Positions 52,176 to 59,924 of a stretch of DNA of 64,000 nt are shown here, piece after piece. The stretch is from Rhodobium gokarnense. GTDB lineage: Bacteria > Pseudomonadota > Alphaproteobacteria > Rhizobiales > Rhodobiaceae. The notes beneath the pieces were generated by a model. The model was given only the letters and a program-made list of their open reading frames with translations. It was not told the origin of the DNA and did not search any database. The DNA lies in contig NZ_JAOQNS010000001.1 in assembly GCF_025961475.1 (NCBI RefSeq), positions 248,001 to 312,000 of the forward strand, written 5' to 3'. Position 1 is the first letter of the stretch. Each line of letters begins with the position of its first letter. Both the position numbers and the translations under genes were made by a program.

Positions 52176-52709
52176 TCAAGCAGCGGTGACGGGCGGGAGG
52201 TCGCGCGTTATCCACGCGCCGTAGGCGAATTTCGCCTGCCAGGGGTGGGGATGGCCGGTGGCGGCAAGGACCGCGCGCATGACGCCGGCATGGGTGACGC
52301 AAAGGAGCGGTTCTGCCGGGTCGCAGTCGGCGAGGAAACGGCTGACGCGCGCGGCCAGCATGGCAACGCTCTCGCCGCCATGGGGCCGGGCACCGAGGAC
52401 GTCGGCGGCCCATTCGTCGAGTTCGGCCAAGGGAACGTCGTCCCAGGAAACGCCCTCCCAGCGGGCGAAATCGATCTCCGCGATGCGCTCGTCGATGGCC
52501 AAGTCGAGGCCGCGCGCGGCGGCGATCCGTTCGGCCAGGCGGCGACAGCGGGTGAGGGGGCTTGAGACGATCCGCGTTGCCTCCGGCAGGCCGGGGATCA
52601 GCGCGTCCGCCTCCTCCTCGAAATCGACCCGCACCGGGACGTCGAGCCGGCCGTAGCAGATGCCCGGATCGATGTCCGGCGGCAGATGGCGCAGGAGGAT
52701 CAAAGGCAT
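52176..52709 (-). CDS. Histidine phosphatase, probable alpha-ribazole phosphatase-like
   Basis: A 177-residue histidine-phosphatase-superfamily protein. The catalytic motif LILLRHLPPD at 3-12 has LRH in place of the common RHG/RHA triplet; SSPLTRCRRLAE and the late THAGVMRAV complete the fold. The overlap with cobS by ten bases and the cob context suggest removal of phosphate from alpha-ribazole phosphate or adenosylcobalamin phosphate (CobC role). A general phosphatase is possible. Confidence 0.72.
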   Translation of the reverse strand: MPLILLRHLPPDIDPGICYGRLDVPVRVDFEEEADALIPGLPEATRIVSSPLTRCRRLAERIAAARGLDLAIDERIAEIDFARWEGVSWDDVPLAELDEWAADVLGARPHGGESVAMLAARVSRFLADCDPAEPLLCVTHAGVMRAVLAATGHPHPWQAKFAYGAWITRDLPPVTAA

Positions 52710-53512
52710 GCGAGAACGGCGAGGAGGATGGCGGTCTCGGTGAGCTGCTGCAGGCCGCCGAGGGCATCGCCCGTATAGCCGCCGATGCGGCGCTTCAGCA
52801 TGCGTTCCAGCCAGAGATAGACGGCGGCGGCGGCAAGGGCCGCGACAAGGGCCACAAGCGGCGAGACGAGGAGGGCGAGGCCGAAAAACGTTGCCGCGCC
52901 GGTAAGGACCGCGATGGCGACGCGGGTCGGCCCAGGACCGGTCCCGGCGAAGGCGGCGGCGCCTTCTTTCCGCGCATACGGGAGCCGGACCATCATCGCC
53001 AGCACGGAGAGCCGGCTGAGGCCGTGGGCGGCGATGATCGTGGCGACGGCCGCGGGGCCGAGGGCGCCGATGCTGGCGGCCTTCAGGCCGACGACGATGA
53101 TGAGGGTGATGACGCCGTAGCTGCCGATGCGGCTGTCGCGCATGATCTCCAGGGCGCGCTCGCGGGTGGCGCCGCCGCCGAGGCCGTCGGCGACATCGGC
53201 AAGGCCGTCCTCGTGCAGGGACCCTGTCAGCCGGACGCCGGCACCGAGCGCCACGAACGCGGCGACAAGGGGCGGCAGGACCGATGCTGCGAGCCAATAA
53301 ACGAGGGCAATGCCCGCTCCGATGACGAGGCCGGCGAGCGGCAGATAGCCCATGGCGCGGGCCATGCGCTCCGTCGAATAGCGGGTATCGATGGGGATCG
53401 CGAGCCGGGTCAGGAACTGCAGGCCGAGGACGGCCGTCAGCGCCTCGTCGGCGATACGCGCGGCCGGGCCGGCGGGCTTTTCCTCGGTCGGGTTTCCTGG
53501 CTGGTCGTCCAT
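52700..53512 (-). CDS. cobS: Adenosylcobinamide-GDP ribazoletransferase (cobalamin synthase)
   Basis: A 270-residue membrane enzyme with about six hydrophobic segments. The conserved LTRLAIP near 48-54, LHEDGLADVADGLGGG motif and RDSRIGSYG segment are diagnostic. It joins the lower ligand to adenosylcobinamide-GDP (called CobV in Pseudomonas denitrificans). The ATG at 53512 is preferred over a much longer basic leader. It is divergent from cobU/P and overlaps the phosphatase gene. Confidence 0.93.
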   Translation of the reverse strand: MDDQPGNPTEEKPAGPAARIADEALTAVLGLQFLTRLAIPIDTRYSTERMARAMGYLPLAGLVIGAGIALVYWLAASVLPPLVAAFVALGAGVRLTGSLHEDGLADVADGLGGGATRERALEIMRDSRIGSYGVITLIIVVGLKAASIGALGPAAVATIIAAHGLSRLSVLAMMVRLPYARKEGAAAFAGTGPGPTRVAIAVLTGAATFFGLALLVSPLVALVAALAAAAVYLWLERMLKRRIGGYTGDALGGLQQLTETAILLAVLACL

Positions 53513-53660
53513 GTTGCAGGCCTTCGTGTTCGTGCCGGCCTTTCCTAGGACGCTTCGGCGGCGCCTGCAATTGCCGGGGCGGTATCGGCGGGGGCGATTG
53601 AACGCCGCGGCGCCGGCGGCTATGGATCGCCGGTATCGAGGTGCAGCGGGAGTTGGCGAC

Positions 53661-54167
53661 ATGGGCGAGATTATTCTGGTGACGGGTGGCGCACGCTCGG
53701 GAAAGAGCGTCTTTGCCGAGGAGCGGGCCAAGGGCTTTGCCGGCCGGCCGGTCTATATCGCCACATGCGAGCCCTATGACGACGAGATGCGCGAGCGGGT
53801 CGCGGCCCATATCGATCGGCGCGGGAACGACTGGGAAACGGTCGAGGAGCCGCTGGCGCTGGCAAAGGCGCTCGACGAGACGGACGGAGCGGGCGCACGG
53901 CTGGTCGACTGCCTGACGGTGTGGCTCGCCAATTTCATGCTGGCCGAAAAGCCGTGGGAGGGCGAGGTCGACGCGCTCCTTGAGGCACTTCAGCGCCAGC
54001 AGAGCCCGGTCGTCCTTGTCACCAACGAGGTCGGCATGTCGATCGTGCCGGAAAACGCGCTCGGCCGCGCCTTTCGCGACGCGCAGGGGATTCTGAACCA
54101 GAAGGTGGCGGGCGTCGCCGGCGAGGTGACTCTGGTCGTCTGCGGCCAGGCGCTGAGGATCAAGTAG
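53661..54167 (+). CDS. cobU: Adenosylcobinamide kinase/adenosylcobinamide-phosphate guanylyltransferase
   Basis: A 168-residue bifunctional enzyme (CobP in the aerobic nomenclature). P-loop TGGARSGKS at 8-16; VYIATCEPYDDEMRERVAAH and RLVDCLTVWLANF are family hallmarks, including the His that becomes guanylylated. GGAG lies nine bases before the ATG. It is divergent from cobS, with 148 bases between. A riboswitch-led gene follows on the same strand. Confidence 0.92.
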   Translation: MGEIILVTGGARSGKSVFAEERAKGFAGRPVYIATCEPYDDEMRERVAAHIDRRGNDWETVEEPLALAKALDETDGAGARLVDCLTVWLANFMLAEKPWEGEVDALLEALQRQQSPVVLVTNEVGMSIVPENALGRAFRDAQGILNQKVAGVAGEVTLVVCGQALRIK

Positions 54168-54217
54168 GCCGTTCGGAGAGCTTGACGCTGCCGGCAAACA
54201 CTTTAGGTATCATCGAT

Positions 54218-54376
54218 GTGTTGGTGCCCCCTTGAACCGGGGGTGAAAAGGGAAGCCGTTCCGGCGCTGCCCCCGCAACTGTACGCGGCGAGCCAAGCCC
54301 GCAAAGGCCACCGGTCAAGACCGGGAAGGCCGGGCAACAAGGTGACGACCCGCGGAGCCAGGAGACCTGCCAGCAC
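54218..54376 (+). ncRNA. Cobalamin (B12) riboswitch
   Basis: All main sequence signatures are present in order: GGTGCCCCC and a P3-P6 core with GGGTGAAAAGGGAA (54241 on), the B12-box-like CCCCGCAACTGTACG (54271-54285), and GAGCCAGGAGACCTGCC (54355-54371). P1 forms from GTGTTGG (54218-54224) with CCAGCAC (54370-54376), one G-U. A hairpin GGCCG-TTTTT-CGGCC (54415-54429) in the downstream leader may belong to the expression platform. The only coding sequence downstream on this strand is the cysteine-rich protein at 54503. Confidence 0.93.
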
Positions 54377-54502
54377 GCTTTTCGACCACGGGCGGTGGGC
54401 CCGGCGGGACGCGCGGCCGTTTTTCGGCCCGTTGCACCGTTCCCCTCCACCCGCATTTCAGACAGCCGAGCCCGCAAGGCCCGGCGTGGACGAGGCAGGA
54501 CC

Positions 54503-54856
54503 ATGCAGCCCAAGGACATGACCAAGAACGAGGCCTTCAAGGGGTTCACCAACGAGGCCTGCCCGTTCCTGCCCTGCCATCAGGGGGTGACGCGGGAGTT
54601 CAACTGCCTGTTCTGCTATTGCCCGCTGATCGCCTATGAGTGCCCGGGGCCGTACGAGGTTTACACCGACAAGAACGGCCTGACGCGCAAGGACTGCTCG
54701 GCCTGCAAGCTGCCCCATGACGGCTATCTGCAATCATGGAATTTCATCCAGAAATGGCTCGAATACCCGGTGGTCTGGAAAGGCGAGGAGCAGACCGATC
54801 CGCCGACGAAGCGGCCAAGACCGCCGGGGGCGCCGGAGGACGAGGACGAGGAATAG
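54503..54856 (+). CDS. Cysteine-rich small domain protein in cobalamin cluster
   Basis: A 117-residue soluble protein with eight cysteines: C20, C25, C35, C38, C40, C47, C65, C68, plus H26 and H72; the order suggests two metal sites. It fits the 'cysteine-rich small domain' family often found near cobalamin genes (family knowledge). A Pro-rich, acidic tail (98-117, ending PEDEDEE) follows. The start at 54503 has GCAGGA upstream. It is headed by a B12 riboswitch and convergent with cobQ, so it forms a single-gene unit repressed by B12. Function unknown. Confidence 0.8.
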   Translation: MQPKDMTKNEAFKGFTNEACPFLPCHQGVTREFNCLFCYCPLIAYECPGPYEVYTDKNGLTRKDCSACKLPHDGYLQSWNFIQKWLEYPVVWKGEEQTDPPTKRPRPPGAPEDEDEE

Positions 54857-55300
54857 ACGGACGTTTTTCTGCGCCGGTGCTGGCGCCGCAGGGTGATGGT
54901 CTCCGTCCATCGTCATTGCGAACGAGCGAAGCGAGCGCGGCAATCCAGGGCCGCGCTTCCAACATGCCGAGCGCCGGTGGCTGATGCTCCTGTGCCCGCC
55001 AAACCCTCCGTCGTCACCCCGGACTTGATCCGGGGCCCATTGTCCCTCTCGACACGGTATGTCGGTTGTTGGTTGGAACGGGCAGTGGTCCGAGGGCAGG
55101 CCGCGCCAAAGCCGATGCGGGCAACCGTGCGGATAGGGGCAATGGATCCCGGGTCTCCGCTTCGCTCCGCCCGGGATGACGGCGGAGGGTGCAGCGATCA
55201 AGCGATCCAGTTCGCAAATGCCGTTCTGGATCCACGCGTCGCCTTCGGTCCCTCGCGATGCCGGCGCACCTCATCTGCTTTCGCCAGTATGGCGTCCTCG
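54857..55300. repeat. Mosaic of dispersed palindromic repeats
   Basis: No gene seen between the convergent cysteine-rich protein gene and cobQ. Modules: CGTCATTGCGAACG...GCGCGGCAATCCAG (54911-54948); CCCCGG...CCGGGG (55017-55034) within 55008-55067, which matches the inverse of 49955-50014; and ATCCCGGG...CCCGGGAT (about 55146-55178). The same building blocks occur at 49.8 kb in different order and orientation. Confidence 0.7.
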
Positions 55301-56770
55301 TTACCGCGCGAGCCCCAAAAGCGCGTCGAGGTCGAGGTCCTGTTCCAATTCGCCGGCAAAGGCGTCGAGGGCGGCTTCCACGGCCTCTTCGTACTGGTGC
55401 CTCGATGCCGCGCCGCCCATTTCCGAAATCCAGTGGCTCCTGAACGCGTCTGCGGAAAAGAGGCCGTGCAGGTAGCCGCCCATGATGCGACCGTCGGGCG
55501 AGACGGCGCCTTCGGGGCGGCCATCGAGCCTTAGCCAGGGGCGGACGAGGCCGGGGCCTTCCGTTGTGCCCATGTGCATCTCGTAGCCGGTGACGCGAGT
55601 GCCGCTGATCTCCTCAGACGCGTCGATCGCCACGAGGCGCTTTTGCGGGCCGATGGTGGTTGCGATGTCGAGGAGGCCGAGGCCCGGCGTCTCGCCAGCG
55701 GGGCCTTCGATGCCGTCCGGATCGCGCACGACATTCCCAAGCATCTGGAAGCCGGCGCAGATGCCGACGACGCGACCGCCGCGGCGATGGTGGGCGCGGA
55801 TGTCGATGTCCCAGCCTTCCTTGCGCAAGGCATCGAGCGCGGCACGGGTGTTTTTCGAGCCCGGCAGCAGCACGACGTCGGCGTCGGCCGGGAGCGGCGT
55901 TCCGGGGCGGATCCAGCTCACCTCCACGCCCGGTTCGGCGGCGAGGGGATCGAGGTCGTCGAAATTGGAGATGCGCGGAATCTGCGGCACGGCGACGACG
56001 AGGCCGGTGCCGCCCTTGGTGCGTTTTTCCAGCGCCAAGGAATCCTCCGGCGGCAGGGCGCGGACGGCCTCGGACCACCTGATGAGGCCAAGGACGGGCC
56101 AGCCGGTCTCTGCTTCGATGTCGTTCGCCGCCGGGGCGAAGACGGCGGGATCGCCACGGAATTTGTTGACGAGGATGCCGGCGACGCGGGCGCGTTCGGT
56201 TTCGGTCCAGAGCTGGTGGGCGCCGATGGCGGAGGCCGTGACGCCGCCGCGGGACTCATCGCCGAGCAGCAGCACGGGAAGATCCGCCGCCTCGGCAAGG
56301 CCCATATTGGAGATGTCCTGGGGGCGCAGATAGCGCTCGGCGCCGCAGCCGGCGCCTTCGATCAGGACGAGGTCGCGGTCCCCTGACAGCCTGTCGAGGG
56401 ACGCGACGACAGCCGCGCGCAGGCTCGGCTTCAGGCGCTGGTAGGCGCTGGCGGAATAGCGGCCGAGGACTTTGCCCGTAACGATCACCTGAGCGTCGAC
56501 ATCAGTCTCTGGCTTGAGGAGGACGGGGTTCATGTCGGTAAGGAGCGGCGTCTTTGCGGCGCGGGCCTGCAAGGCCTGGGCGCGGCCGATCTCGCCGCCA
56601 TCCGCCGTGACGGCGGCATTGTTCGACATGTTCTGGGCCTTGAAGGGCGCGACCTCGAGGCCGCGCCTTGCATAGGCGCGGCAGAGGCCGGCGACGACGA
56701 GGCTCTTTCCGACGTCCGAGCCGGTGCCCATGACCATCAGCCGGCGGGCGCGACCCATGGAGGAGGTCAT
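55301..56770 (-). CDS. cobQ: Cobyric acid synthase, copy A (diverged)
   Basis: A 489-residue CobQ: DTBS-like domain with GTGSDVGKS (15-23) and EGAGCGAERYLRPQD (138-152), glutaminase domain with C338 (GICAGFQMLG) and H435 (GYLHGLF). CobQ amidates side chains b, d, e and g. It directly follows a second cobQ, overlapping by four bases. The usual DRGG motif reads SRGG here (S173), an unusual change near the ATP/substrate site. Its C-terminal half is very similar to copy B, the N-terminal half much less so. Confidence 0.88.
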   Translation of the reverse strand: MTSSMGRARRLMVMGTGSDVGKSLVVAGLCRAYARRGLEVAPFKAQNMSNNAAVTADGGEIGRAQALQARAAKTPLLTDMNPVLLKPETDVDAQVIVTGKVLGRYSASAYQRLKPSLRAAVVASLDRLSGDRDLVLIEGAGCGAERYLRPQDISNMGLAEAADLPVLLLGDESRGGVTASAIGAHQLWTETERARVAGILVNKFRGDPAVFAPAANDIEAETGWPVLGLIRWSEAVRALPPEDSLALEKRTKGGTGLVVAVPQIPRISNFDDLDPLAAEPGVEVSWIRPGTPLPADADVVLLPGSKNTRAALDALRKEGWDIDIRAHHRRGGRVVGICAGFQMLGNVVRDPDGIEGPAGETPGLGLLDIATTIGPQKRLVAIDASEEISGTRVTGYEMHMGTTEGPGLVRPWLRLDGRPEGAVSPDGRIMGGYLHGLFSADAFRSHWISEMGGAASRHQYEEAVEAALDAFAGELEQDLDLDALLGLAR

Positions 56771-58341
56771 TTTGCCAGCGCCAGCAGCGCGTCGAGGTCG
56801 AGGTCCTGTTCGAGCTGGTCGGCAAGGGCATCGAGGGCCGCGTCGACCTCTGCCTGGTAGCGGCGTTCCGAGGCCGCGCCGCCGACTTCGGCGATCCAGT
56901 GGCGCCGGAATCCGTCGGCGCCGAAGATGCCGTGGAGGTAGCCGCCCATGACCCGGCCGTCGGGCGACATGGCGCCTTCGGGGCGGCCGTCGAGGCGGAA
57001 CCAGGGGTTTTTCAGGCCGGGGCCTTCGGTGCGGCCCATATGCATTTCGTAGCCGGTAACCCTCGTGCCGCTGACAGCGTCGTCGGCGTCGATTTCCACG
57101 AGCCGCTTGTCGCCGCCGATCGTCGTTTCGATGTCGAGGAGGCCGAGGCCGCGGGTCTCGCCCGGCGGGCCCTCGATGCCGTGGGGATCGCGCACGACCG
57201 TTCCCAGCATCTGGAAACCGGCGCAGATGCCGACGACGCGACCGCCGCGCCGGTGGTGGGCGAGGATGTCGATGTCCCAGCCTTCGGCGATGATCGTATC
57301 GAGGGCGGCGCGGGTGGTCTTGGACCCGGGCAGGAGCACCACGTCGGCATCGGCCGGGATCGGCCGTCCGGGGCGCACCCAGCGAAGGTCGACGCCGGGC
57401 TCACTCGATAACGGGTCGAGGTCGTCGAAATTGGCCATGCGCGAGATCTGCGGCACGGCGATGACGAGGCTGCCGCCCTCGCTGCGGGCCGGGCGGGCGA
57501 GCGCCAGAGCGTCCTCGGCCGGCAGGTGATCGGCGGTGTCGAACCAGCGCACGACGCCGAGCAGAGGCCAGCCGGTCTTTTCCGTCATGACGTCGCAGCC
57601 GGGCTCATAGAGCGAGAAATAGCCGCGGAACTTGTTGACGATGTAGCCGCGGATGCGGGCGCGCTCGGCATCGTCGTGCAGCAGCCAGGAGCCGACGACG
57701 GCGGCGATCGCCCCGCCCCGGTCGTTGTCGGTGAGGAGCACCACCGGCAGGTCGGCGACCTCAGCGAGCTTCATGTTGGTGATGTCGCAGTGGCGTAAGT
57801 AAACCTCGGTGCCGCTGCCGGCGCCTTCCACCAGCACCAGATCCGCATCGGCGGCAATGCGCCGGTAGCTGTCCATGATCGCCGGAAGCAGCATGGGTTT
57901 GAGGTTGTGGTAGTGCCGTGCCGGCCAGTTGCCGAGCGCGCGGCCGCGCAGGACGACCTGCGAGCCGACGAGGGCCTGGGGTTTTAACAGCACCGGGTTC
58001 ATGTGGATGGAGGCGGCAAGGCCGGAGGCGCGGGCCTGGAGGGCCTGGGCGCGGCCGATCTCGCCGCGCGGGGCGGGGGCGTCCGGGCCATCCTCAAGGT
58101 CGCTGTCGACGGTGACGGCGGCGTTGTTCGACATGTTCTGGGCTTTGAAGGGGGCAACCTTCAGGCCGCGCCGGGTGTAGGCCCGGCAGAGGCCGGCGAC
58201 CAAGAGGCTCTTGCCGACGTCGGAGCTCGTTCCCTGGATCATCAGCGAGCGGCCGCGGCGCGGCGGCGCCGGGTCGAGCATCGGCACCGTAATGTCGGGC
58301 AGGGGCGGGCAGTCGTCGGGGAACGGGGGACGCGTGTTCAT
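56767..58341 (-). CDS. cobQ: Cobyric acid synthase, copy B
   Basis: A 524-residue CobQ with a 32-residue Pro-rich N-terminal extension before the P-loop segment QGTSSDVGKS (36-45). The canonical DRGG (207-210), C373 and H470 are present. A 14-residue insertion (about 79-92, Asp/Pro-rich) follows MSNNAAVT. With standard motifs it is the likelier main cobyric acid synthase. The ATG at 58341 is chosen. It is upstream of copy A and downstream of cobO in the same direction. Confidence 0.92.
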   Translation of the reverse strand: MNTRPPFPDDCPPLPDITVPMLDPAPPRRGRSLMIQGTSSDVGKSLLVAGLCRAYTRRGLKVAPFKAQNMSNNAAVTVDSDLEDGPDAPAPRGEIGRAQALQARASGLAASIHMNPVLLKPQALVGSQVVLRGRALGNWPARHYHNLKPMLLPAIMDSYRRIAADADLVLVEGAGSGTEVYLRHCDITNMKLAEVADLPVVLLTDNDRGGAIAAVVGSWLLHDDAERARIRGYIVNKFRGYFSLYEPGCDVMTEKTGWPLLGVVRWFDTADHLPAEDALALARPARSEGGSLVIAVPQISRMANFDDLDPLSSEPGVDLRWVRPGRPIPADADVVLLPGSKTTRAALDTIIAEGWDIDILAHHRRGGRVVGICAGFQMLGTVVRDPHGIEGPPGETRGLGLLDIETTIGGDKRLVEIDADDAVSGTRVTGYEMHMGRTEGPGLKNPWFRLDGRPEGAMSPDGRVMGGYLHGIFGADGFRRHWIAEVGGAASERRYQAEVDAALDALADQLEQDLDLDALLALAK

Positions 58342-58484
58342 TGGGATTCTGTCGCGGGCATGCCTTGCGGATCGTCGGGCGCGCGAACGCGCCACCGTCC
58401 TTGTCAAGCAAGCGGAGCGTCCAGTGTCAATCGGGCTTTACGCGGATGCGGCGGGATCGCGTCGCGGCGAGGGCACCTTGCCGC

Positions 58485-59099
58485 TCAGAACTCCACGCCG
58501 GGCTGGCCCTTGATGCCGGAGCGGAACGGGTGCTTGACGAGGGTCATCTCGGTGACGAGGTCGGCAGCCTCGATGAGGGCGTCCTTGGCGTTGCGGCCGG
58601 TCAGCACGACATGGGTCAACGGCGGCTTTTCGGCTTCCAGGAAGTCGAGGATCTCCTGAACATCGAGATAGTCGTAGCGCAGCGCGATGTTGATCTCGTC
58701 GAGCAGCACCATGCGGATGCTCTCGTCGCGGATCAGCTCCTTGGCTTTTTCCCAGCCGGCGCGGGCGGCGGCGATGTCGCGCTCTCGGTCCTGGGTCTCC
58801 CAGGTGAAGCCCTCGCCCATGGCATAAAACTGACAGAGATCGCCGAAATGGCCGGTCAAAAGGCGCCGCTCGCCGGTGTCCCAGGCGCCCTTGACGAACT
58901 GGACGACCGCGCACGGCATTTCGTGGGCGATGCAGCGCAGGATCATGCCGAAGCCGGAGGAGGACTTTCCCTTGCCTGTGCCGGTGTGGACAATGATCAG
59001 GCCCTTTTCGCCGGATTTCGTCGCCATGATCTTGTCGCGGGCGGCCTTCTTCTTGGCCATCTTCTCGGCGTGGCGGGCATTGGAGGGGGCGTCGGTCAT
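58485..59099 (-). CDS. cobO: Cob(I)yrinic acid a,c-diamide adenosyltransferase
   Basis: A 204-residue CobA/CobO-family adenosyltransferase: modified P-loop GTGKGKSSS (about 40-48), VQFVKGAWDTGERRLL, and the Walker-B-like LLDEINIALRYDYL. It attaches the adenosyl group to the reduced corrin. The ATG at 59099 gives the typical N-terminal Lys-rich helix that caps the ATP site. It is the first gene of the cobO-cobQ-cobQ run. Confidence 0.94.
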   Translation of the reverse strand: MTDAPSNARHAEKMAKKKAARDKIMATKSGEKGLIIVHTGTGKGKSSSGFGMILRCIAHEMPCAVVQFVKGAWDTGERRLLTGHFGDLCQFYAMGEGFTWETQDRERDIAAARAGWEKAKELIRDESIRMVLLDEINIALRYDYLDVQEILDFLEAEKPPLTHVVLTGRNAKDALIEAADLVTEMTLVKHPFRSGIKGQPGVEF

Positions 59100-59202
59100 T
59101 GGCGCTCCTTGGCAGGGTGATTCCACACCGCGCACAGTAGGGGGTTTGCCTCGTCGGTCCAATGCAAAGGCCGGCCGGTCACGATCGGCCGCCAAAGCGC
59201 GA

Positions 59203-59922
59203 TCAGTCGCGTTCGTTGGCGAAATCGCGGGCAAAGGGCGCGCCGGACTTGTGGATGTGGACATCCGCCGAGCTGTCGAACGAAAGACCCCATGCCTTGC
59301 CGAGCTTGGCGAACTTGTCGGCGTCGTAGAGCTCACCGGCGAAAAAGCGGTCGGCGGGCTTGTCCTCGAAAAACGCCCTGACCTGAAGACGATGATTGTT
59401 GAAGGCACGGACGTAGATCTCCTCCGCGCCTTCGATTCTCAATTGCGGTTCCACGCCGGCATCGAGCAGGGCATAATAGTCGGAAAGCCGGTCGTAGACC
59501 ATGGAATGCCGCTTCGGATCGCCCGGGGCGAACCCCTTGGAATGGGACTTCATGGATTTCAGCCAGTCCTCGACCGGCCTTGAAAAGTAGACGAAGCGTG
59601 CGTCTGGAAAGGTCCAGTAGAGATATTTGAACAGCGGCGGATGGTACCATGGACCGTCCTCGAAGACGGTGTGGGACCGGAAGTCCTCGCTGTCGAGAAT
59701 ATCCTTGAAACGCCCTTCCAGCGACGCGAGCGGCCACTGATTGCGGGCCGTTTCGTTCCAGCTCGCCGCCGTGTATCCGTTGCGGCGGAAGAACTGTGAA
59801 AACGACTTCGTTCCGCAACGCTGCGGCGAGATGTAGAAGATCTTGCCGGACGCGTTCGCACGCGTGTCTTCCGTCCGCGCGGCGGCGCCCGCCCCGCCGC
59901 GCTCGCTGGAACCCGATTCCAT
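59203..59922 (-). CDS. Sulfotransferase-family protein
   Basis: A 239-residue cytosolic protein. The 5'-phosphosulfate loop is SPQRCGTKSF (32-41) and the 3'-phosphate site is FVYFSRPVEDWLKSMKSHS, with R115 and S123 correctly spaced. It would transfer sulfate from PAPS to a hydroxyl or amine of a glycan or small molecule. It starts two bases after the stop of the SGNH/nucleotidyltransferase fusion gene, so the two are surely cotranscribed and probably act on the same product. Acceptor unknown. Confidence 0.8.
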   Translation of the reverse strand: MESGSSERGGAGAAARTEDTRANASGKIFYISPQRCGTKSFSQFFRRNGYTAASWNETARNQWPLASLEGRFKDILDSEDFRSHTVFEDGPWYHPPLFKYLYWTFPDARFVYFSRPVEDWLKSMKSHSKGFAPGDPKRHSMVYDRLSDYYALLDAGVEPQLRIEGAEEIYVRAFNNHRLQVRAFFEDKPADRFFAGELYDADKFAKLGKAWGLSFDSSADVHIHKSGAPFARDFANERD

Positions 59923-59924
59923 GC

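Noticed and set aside
52176-54197. A long fused frame joining the histidine phosphatase to upstream sequence
   Set aside because: The part before the MPLILLRH start is an out-of-frame reading of cobS; the real phosphatase start is at 52709.
54415-54429. GGCCG-TTTTT-CGGCC hairpin as a terminator of the riboswitch
   Set aside because: The T-run lies in the loop rather than after the stem, so it does not fit a standard terminator. It may still belong to an expression platform that hides the ribosome-binding site.
49760-55180. Could the recurrent palindromes be a CRISPR array?
   Set aside because: Copies are far apart, differ in module order and orientation, and have no regular spacers or cas genes nearby.
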